From Fibrobacter sp. (lineage in GTDB: Bacteria; Fibrobacterota; Fibrobacteria; Fibrobacterales; Fibrobacteraceae), in the NCBI GenBank assembly GCA_024398965.1, contig JAKSIF010000001.1, positions 172,482 through 236,481 of the forward strand: 64,000 nt of DNA, written 5' to 3'. Below the pieces are notes generated by a model. It had not been told where the DNA came from. It did no database searches and saw only the letters and a program-made list of their open reading frames with translations. Shown one piece after another: positions 51,679-58,707 of this stretch (within the stretch, counting starts at the first letter, position 1; each line of letters starts with the position of its first letter). Made by a program: the position numbers and the translations under genes.

Positions 51679-52353
51679 CGAGAATCCGTTTGTCTTGTCG
51701 AGGTAGTTGACGAGCGCGTAGCCCTCATTGATGCTCAAGTAGTACGCATCGTCGTCATTGTAACCCGTAGAAGACCAAAAGTAGGCGTAACTGCCCAAAT
51801 TGAGGAACTTCTTGTTGTTGCTGTAGTAGCGGCCAGCGGGGAGAGCAGAGAAGGTCCCTTCACCCCGTACTTCTTTTACTCCATACTCCATACAAATACT
51901 TTCTCCCTGTCCGCAGTTACACCGATTATTTCCTCGACATTCCCTAATTGTCGATCCATTCCCATAACTACAACCATACTGTTCACAGACTTGCTCTTCA
52001 GATACCCAACTACGTGCCCTAAGTTTTTTTGGTTCATCACCACCCACAGCGCCCAACAAATTTCTAAATTCACCCCTACTCGGCAAATGCCACCCGCTAG
52101 GACAGGCCTCCTGCGCATCTTCCCATGTGTACAGGCGACCATACTTACTGCAATTGGTGGCATCATTGTCATAACACATGCTACCGTTCATGTTGTAGTT
52201 CAGGTTTTCCGCCATCCAGGTCTCACCATCGGGCATCTTCACCGTCTTATACGTTTTTCCATCGCGAGGATCTCTAAAAGTGCCTGCCATAGCCTCATTC
52301 ACACAGAACAAAGCCATAACACCCACCAAAACAATCTTCATTGCATTTTTCAT
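51658..52353 (-). CDS. Exported FISUMP-domain protein (231 residues), twin 1
   Basis: A signal peptide (MKNAMKIVLVGVMALFCVNEAMA) is followed directly by a FISUMP domain: TWMAENLNYNMNGSMCYDN, KYGRLYTWEDAQEACPSGWHLPS, FSALPAGRYYS, YFWSST and FSVRCLQD. An insertion of about 45 residues in the middle is cysteine-rich (EEQVCEQYGCSY, ECRGNNRCNCGQGESIC). The ATG at 52353 has GGAG upstream; an in-frame start 12 codons earlier is rejected. Signal-peptide DNA and 3' end are almost identical to the twin at 52759, whereas the bodies differ. The promoter region holds an ATCACA-N6-style palindrome and TATATTTG. Confidence 0.9.
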   Translation of the reverse strand: MKNAMKIVLVGVMALFCVNEAMAGTFRDPRDGKTYKTVKMPDGETWMAENLNYNMNGSMCYDNDATNCSKYGRLYTWEDAQEACPSGWHLPSRGEFRNLLGAVGGDEPKKLRARSWVSEEQVCEQYGCSYGNGSTIRECRGNNRCNCGQGESICMEYGVKEVRGEGTFSALPAGRYYSNNKKFLNLGSYAYFWSSTGYNDDDAYYLSINEGYALVNYLDKTNGFSVRCLQD

Positions 52354-52365
52354 TTTTTTTACTCC
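52282..52365. repeat. About 83-base direct repeat at the 5' end of FISUMP twin 1
   Basis: It covers the ribosome site and signal peptide codons. It matches 53281-53363 except for one substitution and one base of T-run length. Confidence 0.9.
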
Positions 52366-52419
52366 ATGGTTGAAGAGTTGAATCGCCATTTCAGTATTTT
52401 ATTGTTGATTTTTTCATCA

Positions 52420-52463
52420 CAAATATAAGCAAAAACCTCAAAAACATCACAGATGTCTATGAT
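52420..52463 (-). promoter_or_regulatory. Promoter of FISUMP twin 1
   Basis: On the minus strand the palindrome-like ATCATA-N6-TGTGAT (52446-52463) is followed by TTTTTGCTTATATTTG; the TATATTTG is at 52420-52427. The same layout occurs at 54026-54070. Confidence 0.5.
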
Positions 52464-52499
52464 TTACAAAAGAAAAACCATAGGCTTATAACTTGTATT

Positions 52500-52650
52500 C
52501 CGTCACAATCCTCTGTCAAAATAATAACAGAGGTCTGTATAGCCACCAAAGCTGGTAAATGCTAAAATAGAGGACGCGACGAACTCCCGTCAAATACTTT
52601 GCTTTCGGACTTGCAACAGCTCAATGACGACCGCTGCGCAGCCCCGCCGC
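52500..52650 (+). pseudogene. Remnant of an XRE regulator gene 5' end
   Basis: This stretch matches the upstream region and first codons of the intact XRE gene at 55608. GTCACAATCCTCTGT, TAAATGCTAAA and CGGACTTGCA followed by ACGACCGCT all have counterparts at 55535-55680. The start codon region is changed, frames are shifted and similarity stops near GCAGCC, where a Pro/Gly-coding GC-rich stretch begins. Only a non-functional fragment remains, lying between the two FISUMP twins. Confidence 0.65.
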
Positions 52651-52673
52651 CAGGCTTCCCACCTCCGGTGGGT

Positions 52674-52779
52674 GCCTAGTTAGAGGGCGCCACGGCGCCT
52701 ACGCTCTTGCTCGGACACCTAGACAAACAAGTTTGTCTATGCATCGCTCGCAATCGCTTTAGTCCTGGAGACAACGAAC
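52674..52779. repeat. 106-base direct repeat, copy B (3' end of FISUMP twin 2)
   Basis: Partner of 51573-51678 with two substitutions. It spans the end of the FISUMP gene at 52759 and the sequence after it. Confidence 0.9.
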
Positions 52780-53352
52780 AGAGACCCAACTTGCCTTATA
52801 GTAGGGGCCGACGGCCGCTTTGTAGCCATTAACGTACAAGAGGTGGGCGAGGCTGCTACCGTCCTCCGTAGAAGACCAAAAGTTGGCGGCCTCACCAAGG
52901 AACGCGAACTTCTCGGCGAAGTGTTCGTAGCGACCGGCAGGGAGCACAGAAAAACCCGACGCATTATCACCAACTTTGGTTGTCCAGTCGTATTTGAAGC
53001 GTAAATGTCTTGCTGCAGATTCATCATCTCCGTACGCATCAATGCCCTTAACAAAGGCCAGCAACTTTTCAAAATCAGTCTTCGATGGTAAACGCCACCC
53101 ACTAGGGCAGGCATTTAATGCAGCATCCCACGTATACAACCGACCATAACCATCACCACAGTTGTTCTCCGGGTTACAATAACTATCTTCCATCTTGTAA
53201 TTCAGGTTCTCCGCCATCCAGGTCTGCCTACCTATTTTCACCGTCTCATATTTTTTCCCATCGCGACGGTCTTTAAAAGAGCCTGCCATGGCCTCATTCA
53301 CACAGAACAAAGCCATAACACCCACCAAAACAATCTTCATTGCATTTTTCAT
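52759..53352 (-). CDS. Exported FISUMP-domain protein (197 residues), twin 2
   Basis: It has the same signal peptide as twin 1 (MKNAMKIVLVGVMALFCVNEAMA), then a FISUMP domain with TWMAENLNYKMEDSYCN, GYGRLYTWDAALNACPSGWRLPS, FSVLPAGRYE, NFWSST and VSVRCLQD. The Cys-rich insertion of twin 1 is absent. A GGAG ribosome site precedes the ATG. It begins 22 bases after the 186-residue membrane protein gene and is probably co-transcribed with it from the promoter at 54026-54070. Confidence 0.9.
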   Translation of the reverse strand: MKNAMKIVLVGVMALFCVNEAMAGSFKDRRDGKKYETVKIGRQTWMAENLNYKMEDSYCNPENNCGDGYGRLYTWDAALNACPSGWRLPSKTDFEKLLAFVKGIDAYGDDESAARHLRFKYDWTTKVGDNASGFSVLPAGRYEHFAEKFAFLGEAANFWSSTEDGSSLAHLLYVNGYKAAVGPYYKASWVSVRCLQD

Positions 53353-53363
53353 TTTTTTACTCC
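53281..53363. repeat. About 83-base direct repeat at the 5' end of FISUMP twin 2
   Basis: Partner of 52282-52365: ribosome site plus the whole signal peptide. Confidence 0.9.
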
Positions 53364-53374
53364 TTATGTTATTT

Positions 53375-53935
53375 TTACCAATTCAAATACTTTGGAAATT
53401 TCTCATTTTTGCATGCGTTCGGGTCAAAAAAGTCTGTCCGCAGCAACCCTTTTTCTCGTGCATAATTAACCAAATCAGCAAAAGGACAAATCATTTGATG
53501 TTGTGTTGAAAAATGCCAAATGTTGTACAAATAATTTTGAAGTTCACTATTTACTAGCGTACGACGGAACTCATAGTCAAACAGTTCTAGCTGTTCCTCG
53601 TCAAAAGCTTTTGCATGAAGCATATAAGCAGAAAAATTGAGCACAGACAAATAGGAATCAACCGTATGCTCTTCTACTATGCAAACGCGCCCCTCATCAA
53701 GCTTTTTGTTTCGCTTGTGAAAATTTTCATCGTACCAATGTTCCCCATAATCCAGCACATACATAAATTCTTTAACTTTATCAACCAGTCGTATATTTTT
53801 GAACATTTCATATACAGCAGCAATATTTTTTTCTCGTTTATCATTCCGCCAAACATTCCATGTAATCAAAGCTCCGACAAAAGCAATGACCACTCCACAA
53901 ATTTGCGCCACGTTTGCGCAATCTTCTAGACTCAT
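53375..53935 (-). CDS. Membrane-anchored protein of unknown function (186 residues)
   Basis: One membrane helix near the N-terminus (VAQICGVVIAFVGALITWNVW) is followed by a cytoplasmic helical domain (FKNIRLVDKVKEFMYVLDYGE, AYMLHAKAFDEEQLELFDYEFRR). The layout resembles DUF4760-like proteins, but this is only a loose match. The gene is clearly more AT-rich than its neighbours, which may point to recent acquisition. It precedes FISUMP twin 2 in an apparent two-gene operon. Confidence 0.7.
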   Translation of the reverse strand: MSLEDCANVAQICGVVIAFVGALITWNVWRNDKREKNIAAVYEMFKNIRLVDKVKEFMYVLDYGEHWYDENFHKRNKKLDEGRVCIVEEHTVDSYLSVLNFSAYMLHAKAFDEEQLELFDYEFRRTLVNSELQNYLYNIWHFSTQHQMICPFADLVNYAREKGLLRTDFFDPNACKNEKFPKYLNW

Positions 53936-54025
53936 AACTATGCCTCCGTAAGGTTTTATTTTTTTAAGTCCGTCACAATCACCACCCTAGACCATACATC
54001 ACAGTCTAATGTGACATTTTCTTTA

Positions 54026-54070
54026 CAAATATAAGCAAAAATAACTCAAAACATCACAGATATATGTGAT
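54026..54070 (-). promoter_or_regulatory. Promoter of the 186-residue protein / FISUMP twin 2 operon
   Basis: On the minus strand the perfect palindrome ATCACA-N6-TGTGAT (54053-54070) precedes ATTTTTGCTTATATTTG, with TATATTTG at 54026-54033. A further palindrome copy lies downstream at 53998-54015. Confidence 0.5.
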
Positions 54071-54230
54071 TTTCATAATGTTTCAGACAATTTGTGGATT
54101 TCATCACTCCTTATGTTACGCCAAAAGCTTTCCGCATCAAAATCCATGCGAACTTTAGACATTCAAAAAAATAACTAGGGGTCTTTTTTATTCGTGAAAA
54201 AACAGGCCAAAAATCTTTAGCCCTCGCCCA

Positions 54231-54262
54231 TATAAAACAAGAAATCCCGTTATATAAAACAA
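54231..54262. repeat. ATAAAACAA repeat element, copy 2
   Basis: TATAAAACAA at 54231 and again at 54253, 22 bases apart. Confidence 0.55.
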
Positions 54263-54311
54263 AACGAGATTTTAAGGGTAAAATTTCAAAAAATGTCAAA
54301 AAGGCACAATA

Positions 54312-54342
54312 GAGGCGGAGCCTTAATTAGGAATTACGAGGT
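54312..54342. repeat. Short copy of the hairpin plus GGAATTACGA repeat
   Basis: GGCGGAGCC, TTAATTA and GGAATTACGAGG in a row parallel the element at 28311-28400 read on its minus strand. Confidence 0.4.
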
Positions 54343-54405
54343 TTCTTCAGGAAGGGACTTCTTTTATTCAAGCAGGGTACATCGTAAATTGAATAGTTCA
54401 AAAAG

Positions 54406-54431
54406 AGCCCAACCTCAAGCGAGGCTGGACT
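54406..54431 (-). terminator. Terminator of the Rpn-like gene
   Basis: On the minus strand AGTCCAGCCTC and GAGGTTGGGCT pair around GCTT and are followed by CTTTTT. Confidence 0.85.
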
Positions 54432-54461
54432 CATCAATTATACCAAGATGGTTCGTTGAAA

Positions 54462-55394
54462 TCACTTGCCGGTGAGGGCAGCGATCTGCGCCTTGAGGGC
54501 TGCAATTTCAGCTTCCTTGGCAGCAAGGTCAGCGGCTTGACTGGCAATTTCGGCATCCTTAGCCCGATTCTGCGCTTCAAGTTTGCGGCGATAATCACCG
54601 GCGCTTTCGAAGCCCAGCCTCTGACCGATGCTCACAAATCCCTGTTCCAGTTCCATGATCGCCTCCTTGCTAAGGAACTCTTCCAAATATACTTTAATTT
54701 TTTCTACAATCAAATAGCGGGTCATATTGGGGAGCTTCCGAAGCAGATCCTCCACGATAGGGAGCTGCACCTCGATTGCCTTGGCGTCGAAGGAGTGCTT
54801 CATGACAAGTGCGCCCAAGGCGGCCTCCGGGTTTTCCGCGGTAATGCAATCATCGTCCTCGATGTCCGCCATGTTCACCAGCACGCATTCAAAGGGCAGA
54901 TCGTGGCCCTGAAACTTGGCGCGGTGCCCCCTGCGAAAGGCCGCCAGGGGGTCCCAGTTCTTGCGTCCGTTGTAGATGATAATCGCCTTGGAAGGCATCC
55001 AGGGGAATTTGGTGTCGTTCTTGTTGACCATCACGTTGAACATGTAGCGGTAAATCTGTTCGAGAACCGCGGAGTCGTCATAGGACTTGTGCTCCAGAAG
55101 CAGGCCTACATAGACTTCCTTGCGGTTTCCCTTGCCAACCTCGTTGCCGATGGTCTTCGCCTTGAACGCCACATCAGCCTCGCCCCTTTCGCCCACGTTG
55201 TTGTAGGCACTGGGCAAGCTCTCCAGTGTGCCCAGGTCCACGTTCGAAAGCAGTTCCGACAGGTTCTGGTTGCGCCTGGAGGCGATTTCCAGAAGGGAGC
55301 GGGCGTTTGCGGGAACAGAATAGAAGTACTTGAAAAATCCGTCGTGGTCACGGATTTCAAGGGAGTTGTCGTCATTGGTGTTTGTATTTTCCAT
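54462..55394 (-). CDS. Rpn/YhgA-like PD-(D/E)XK nuclease family protein with coiled-coil tail
   Basis: A 310-residue protein. The N-terminal 200 residues match the Rpn/YhgA-like family (RDHDGFFKYFYSVPANARSLL, GEADVAFKAK, VYVGLLLEHKSYDD, where D and ExK form the expected active-site set). The last 55 residues form a coiled coil of Ala/Glu-rich heptads (AKDAEIASQAADLAAKEAEIA). It is only a distant relative of the protein at 4941. The promoter has not been identified. It may act in DNA recombination or as a mobile-element-derived function (inference). Confidence 0.82.
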   Translation of the reverse strand: MENTNTNDDNSLEIRDHDGFFKYFYSVPANARSLLEIASRRNQNLSELLSNVDLGTLESLPSAYNNVGERGEADVAFKAKTIGNEVGKGNRKEVYVGLLLEHKSYDDSAVLEQIYRYMFNVMVNKNDTKFPWMPSKAIIIYNGRKNWDPLAAFRRGHRAKFQGHDLPFECVLVNMADIEDDDCITAENPEAALGALVMKHSFDAKAIEVQLPIVEDLLRKLPNMTRYLIVEKIKVYLEEFLSKEAIMELEQGFVSIGQRLGFESAGDYRRKLEAQNRAKDAEIASQAADLAAKEAEIAALKAQIAALTGK

Positions 55395-55607
55395 ACTTAC
55401 CTTTTTTGTATGTGTAAGGCGGAAATGCCCTACTTATACTAACACGTTTGAAACGACCGATTTGATCAAAAAGAATTGTAAAAAGATTTTAACAGGGGAC
55501 TCGGGAGACTTACCAAAAATCTCTTGAGCCTCACAATCACATTCCTCTGTAAAATTATAACAGACATCTATATACTTTCTTTTTAGGTTAAATGCTAAAT
55601 ACGGGAT

Positions 55608-55961
55608 ATGGCTAACCATATTCCGCAAACCAAGTTCCCGGACTTGCAGCAGATAGACGACGACCGCTTCGCAGCGGCCCTAGCCAAGGTTATCCGCAAG
55701 TATCGCAAGATTAAGGGGATTTCCCGCGACGGACTGGCCTTTCAGCTGAATCTGCATAAAAACACGCTCTATGGAGTCGAAACCGGAATCAAGCGCAAGA
55801 GCGGACACTTTAGCCATACCCAGCTCACCATGGTGAATTTCATCAAGATGGCGGCCTTTTTCGGCAAGCAGCCGGGCGACTTTTTACAAGAAGTCCTGGC
55901 CCTCATGAGCGACGCCGAGCCAACTCCCGCAAACGACACTTTAAAAGTAGAGCAGAAATAA
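55608..55961 (+). CDS. XRE family helix-turn-helix regulator
   Basis: A 117-residue protein. The helix-turn-helix lies at about residues 24-85 (KVIRKYRKIKGISRDGLAFQ, LNLHKNTLYGVETGIKRKSG, TMVNFIKMAAFFGKQPGDFL). The first 20 residues (FPDLQQIDDDRFAAAL) recur in the remnant at 52500-52650, so this gene or its ancestor was once duplicated. It stands alone, divergent from the Rpn-like gene, and is followed by the same terminator type as the XRE gene at 45451. Target unknown. Confidence 0.87.
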   Translation: MANHIPQTKFPDLQQIDDDRFAAALAKVIRKYRKIKGISRDGLAFQLNLHKNTLYGVETGIKRKSGHFSHTQLTMVNFIKMAAFFGKQPGDFLQEVLALMSDAEPTPANDTLKVEQK

Positions 55962-56084
55962 TTTTTTCAGTTCTTCTGTTTTTTTGACGATTTTCCTCTT
56001 CGTTTAAAATCTTCTTAAACAAAAATAAAACTCATCGTCATCAATTCCACGCTTTTTCAGCCCTTCGCAAGCAAGTCGCCCGCT

Positions 56085-56116
56085 CATAAAACAAAATTCT
56101 CTGCTATATAAAACAA
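56085..56116. repeat. ATAAAACAA repeat element, copy 3
   Basis: CATAAAACAA at 56085 and TATAAAACAA at 56107, 22 bases apart. Confidence 0.55.
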
Positions 56117-56144
56117 GCTCATTCAATTTAGCCCATATACAGAA

Positions 56145-56180
56145 ATTCCCCGGTACAGATGGTGTCGGGGATTCTTTTTT
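56145..56180 (+). terminator. Terminator downstream of the XRE gene
   Basis: ATTCCCCGGTAC and GGTGTCGGGGAT form a stem followed by TCTTTTTTT. It is nearly the same sequence as at 45888-45922, although it lies 185 bases after the stop codon. Confidence 0.75.
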
Positions 56181-56195
56181 TGTTTTGTACTGCTA

Positions 56196-56226
56196 GATCC
56201 TTCGTGGCTTCGCCACTCAGGATGAC
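56196..56226. repeat. Dispersed repeat AGATCCTTCG ... CTCAGGATGAC
   Basis: Same family as at 34237 and 58441, with GTGGC/GCCAC pairing in the centre of this copy. Confidence 0.75.
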
Positions 56227-56240
56227 ACAGCGCGACTCTT

Positions 56241-56310
56241 ATTAATAAATGAACGGGACATTTGCCGCCCTCCTTCGACGGGCGGCCATGATGTTCATTA
56301 ATAAATGAAC
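56241..56310. repeat. 14-base direct repeats around the glnN terminator
   Basis: ATTAATAAATGAAC at 56241-56254 recurs at 56297-56310, where it contains the glnN stop codon. The second copy is also half of a perfect 12-base inverted repeat, ATGATGTTCATT with AATGAACATCAT. Between the copies GCCGCCC and GGGCGGC (56264-56286) form a GC-rich hairpin that can act as the glnN terminator. Confidence 0.6.
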
Positions 56311-58424
56311 ATCATTTCTCTATACTTAGGCAGGGGCCACATTTCGTCGGAGACAACCTTTTCAAGGGCGTCAACAATCTTGCGGGTTTCTGCCATGGCA
56401 GCGAGAATATCCTGATGTTCGCCGGCGAGGGCGGCTTCCATCTTGGAAACGGCGGCGGTCAAGTCGCGGCAGCCTTCACCCAGGGACTTTACGTAAACAT
56501 CTACACCAGGGAAACCCTGGTTCAGAGCCATTTCGTTTGTCTTGAGGGCGCAGGAGTAAGCTTCCACAGCCTTGGGCAAGATAATGTTCTTTGCCATGTC
56601 ACGGCAGATTTCGCCTTCGATACGGACGCGCTTGTGATAGTCTTCCACGTTCACTTCGTAACGGGATTCCATTTCCACGCGGTTCATGACGCCGTACTTT
56701 TCGAAGAGGGCGATGTTGGCTTCGTTCTTCAGAGCCTTCAGTGCTTCCAGGGATGTGCGGATGTTGGGAAGGCCACGGCGTTCCGCTTCGGCAATCCATT
56801 CGTCGGTGTAGCCGTTACCGTTGAAGATAACGCGCTTGTGTTCCTTCACGATCTTCTGAAGAATCTTCTGGAGACCGGAATGGAAATTCTTGTCGTCCAG
56901 CTTTTCCAACTGTTCTGCAATCATGTCGAAGGCTTCAGCCACGATGGTGTTCAGAACCACGTTAGGTTCGGAACAGGACTGGCTGGAACCCGGTGCACGG
57001 AATTCAAACTTGTTGCCGGTGAAAGCGAAAGTACTGGTGCGGTTACGGTCCGTAGCGTCGCGGGGCAGCGGCGGCAAACTGTCGGAGCCAAGCTTCATGG
57101 CACCGGCCAGCTTGCTGGACTTGGGAGCGCCCTGTTCCAGCTGTTCAATCACATCCATGAGCTGATCGCCCAGGTACATGGAGACGATTGCCGGAGGAGC
57201 TTCGTTTGCGCCCAGGCGATGATCGTTGCCAGCGCCAGCAGTAGTCATGCGGAGCAAATCAGCATGAGAATCTACAGCATAAATCACAGCGCATAGAGTG
57301 GTAAGGAACACTGCATTTTCGTGAGGGTTGGTACCCGGATTCAGCAAGTTTGCATTGCCGTAGGAAACGCTCCAGTTATTGTGCTTACCGGAACCGTTCA
57401 CGCCAGCGAAAGGCTTTTCGTGAAGGAGGCAGACGAGGCCGTTCTTGTCGGCCACATTGCGAAGCACTTCCATGACCTGCATGTTATGGTCACAGGCCAG
57501 GTTCACTTCCTCAAACATGGGTGCAAGTTCAAACTGAGCGGGAGCCACTTCGTTATGGCGGGTCTTGGCGGGAATGCCAAGCTTCCACAGTTCCATTTCC
57601 ACTTCGTTCATGAAGTTCAGAATGCGTGCGGGAATGGATCCGAAGTAATGGTCATCCATCTGCTGATGCTTTGCAGGAACAGCGCCGAAGAGAGTGCGGC
57701 CAGCCTGGTACAGGTCCGGGCGCTGCAGGTAGAAACGCTTGTCTATGAGGAAGTATTCCTGCTCGGCACCCAGAGTAACGGTAGTCTTCTTCTTGCCGGC
57801 CTTAAAGCAAGCCATCAGTCGTTCGGTGGACTTGGAAAGAGCCTGCAGGGAGCGGAGCAGCGGAGTCTTCTTGTCCAGAGCTTCGCCAGTGTAAGAGCAG
57901 AATGCGGTAGGAATGCAAAGGGTTGCACCGTTGCCATGGCGCTTGATGAAAGCGGGGCTGGTGGGATCCCAGGCAGTATAGCCGCGGGCTTCGAAAGTAG
58001 AACGGATACCGCCGCTGGGGAAAGAGGATGCATCCGGTTCGCCCACGATCAGGTTCTTGCCGCTGAACACCATGATGGCTTCGCAGCCGCCAAGACCATC
58101 GGGCTCCAGGAAGGAGTCATGCTTTTCGGCGGTGGAGCCGGTGAGGGGCTGGAACCAATGAGTGAAATGAGTGGCGCCGCGGTCCATGGCCCACTTCTTC
58201 ATGGCGTGAGCCACTTCGCCAGCGATGTTCGGATCCAGGGGAGCGCCCAGCTCGATGGTGGCAAGAAGCTTCTTGCAAATGTCCTTGGGCAGGTAAACCT
58301 TCATGGCGTTGGCGTTAAAGACGTCTTCGCCGTAGTAATCCACGTTGACGGTTTCGGCAGGCTTTACCGGGGCGGTAGCAGCCTTGGCGATTTCAGCAAT
58401 GGTATCCTTTCTATAAGAACTCAT
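56298..58424 (-). CDS. glnN: Type III glutamine synthetase
   Basis: A 708-residue enzyme, the usual length for GSIII (GlnN), which forms glutamine from glutamate, ammonia and ATP. Typical blocks are [46 protein letters not shown] and [19 protein letters not shown]. The ATG at 58424 has AAAAGG upstream; an in-frame extension to 58505 would translate the dispersed repeat at 58441 and is rejected. Codon bias is strong, the opposite strand being open in register almost throughout. It is divergent from a sigma-54 activator gene, which may control it (inference), but I found no -24/-12 promoter. Confidence 0.96.
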   Translation of the reverse strand: MSSYRKDTIAEIAKAATAPVKPAETVNVDYYGEDVFNANAMKVYLPKDICKKLLATIELGAPLDPNIAGEVAHAMKKWAMDRGATHFTHWFQPLTGSTAEKHDSFLEPDGLGGCEAIMVFSGKNLIVGEPDASSFPSGGIRSTFEARGYTAWDPTSPAFIKRHGNGATLCIPTAFCSYTGEALDKKTPLLRSLQALSKSTERLMACFKAGKKKTTVTLGAEQEYFLIDKRFYLQRPDLYQAGRTLFGAVPAKHQQMDDHYFGSIPARILNFMNEVEMELWKLGIPAKTRHNEVAPAQFELAPMFEEVNLACDHNMQVMEVLRNVADKNGLVCLLHEKPFAGVNGSGKHNNWSVSYGNANLLNPGTNPHENAVFLTTLCAVIYAVDSHADLLRMTTAGAGNDHRLGANEAPPAIVSMYLGDQLMDVIEQLEQGAPKSSKLAGAMKLGSDSLPPLPRDATDRNRTSTFAFTGNKFEFRAPGSSQSCSEPNVVLNTIVAEAFDMIAEQLEKLDDKNFHSGLQKILQKIVKEHKRVIFNGNGYTDEWIAEAERRGLPNIRTSLEALKALKNEANIALFEKYGVMNRVEMESRYEVNVEDYHKRVRIEGEICRDMAKNIILPKAVEAYSCALKTNEMALNQGFPGVDVYVKSLGEGCRDLTAAVSKMEAALAGEHQDILAAMAETRKIVDALEKVVSDEMWPLPKYREMMFIY

Positions 58425-58440
58425 AATAAACCTTTTTGCT

Positions 58441-58468
58441 AGATCCTTCGCCTTCGGCTCAGGATGAC
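58441..58468. repeat. Dispersed repeat AGATCCTTCG ... CTCAGGATGAC
   Basis: Shortest copy of the family, 17 bases upstream of the glnN start. In other annotations such copies are often read as [14 protein letters not shown] peptides. Confidence 0.75.
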
Positions 58469-58628
58469 ACCTGTGGAAGACAGCAGATATTTCGCGTTGA
58501 GGCAAAATTAGGAAGAAAGAGCGGCCATTTCTGCAAAAAAAAACGATATTTCGCGTTTAATTCTTTACATTTTTGTAAAAAAGAACAAAAAGTTTACAAA
58601 AAAGTAAAACTAAATCTAAAAAATTTTG

Positions 58629-58636
58629 TATATTTG
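58629..58636 (+). promoter_or_regulatory. TATATTTG promoter element of the sigma-54 activator gene
   Basis: A perfect TAnnTTTG match, here with a leader of about 70 bases that contains the hairpin at 58660-58707. Confidence 0.45.
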
Positions 58637-58659
58637 GGACAGAATTCTCTCCTAGAACA

Positions 58660-58707
58660 TGCTGCGCCGGGGGGAGTACTCCTTTAAACGCTATCCTCGG
58701 CGCAGCA
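58660..58707 (+). promoter_or_regulatory. Leader hairpin before the sigma-54 activator gene
   Basis: TGCTGCGCCG and CGGCGCAGCA form a perfect ten-base stem ending seven bases before the ATG. The loop contains a GGAGTACTCC palindrome. AACCTTTT follows, so it could act as an attenuator or control translation. Confidence 0.55.

Larger units (their letters stand above)
53936..54461. other. Gene-free regulatory region
   Basis: These 526 bases hold two palindromes with ATCACA-N6-TGTGA arms (53998-54015 and 54053-54070), a TATATTTG element, an ATAAAACAA repeat (54231-54262), a hairpin-tail repeat remnant (54312-54342) and the terminator of the Rpn-like gene. A 62-codon open stretch on the minus strand at 54111-54299 has no ribosome site or recognisable product and is not called. 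Confidence 0.5.
55962..56297. other. Gene-free stretch packed with repeats
   Basis: This stretch of 336 bases holds, in order, the ATAAAACAA element copy 3, the shared XRE-type terminator, a dispersed GATCCTTCG repeat and a 14-base direct repeat flanking the glnN terminator. No coding frame is supported. Confidence 0.6.

Noticed and set aside
51573..52779. Integron attC-like sites suggested by the palindromic 106-base repeats behind two cassette-like genes
   Set aside because: No pair of RYYYAAC and GTTRRRY core sites flanks the palindromes and no integrase gene is present.
53998..54070. CRP binding sites
   Set aside because: The arms are ATCACA-N6-TGTGAT, which is everted relative to the CRP consensus TGTGA-N6-TCACA.
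54111..54299. 62-codon frame on the minus strand in a gene-free region
   Set aside because: No ribosome site, no recognisable domain, and it overlaps a repeat element.
50620..56116. CRISPR array suggested by regularly spaced ATAAAACAA repeats
   Set aside because: Only two short repeat units per site, spacing far too small, sites far apart and no cas genes.
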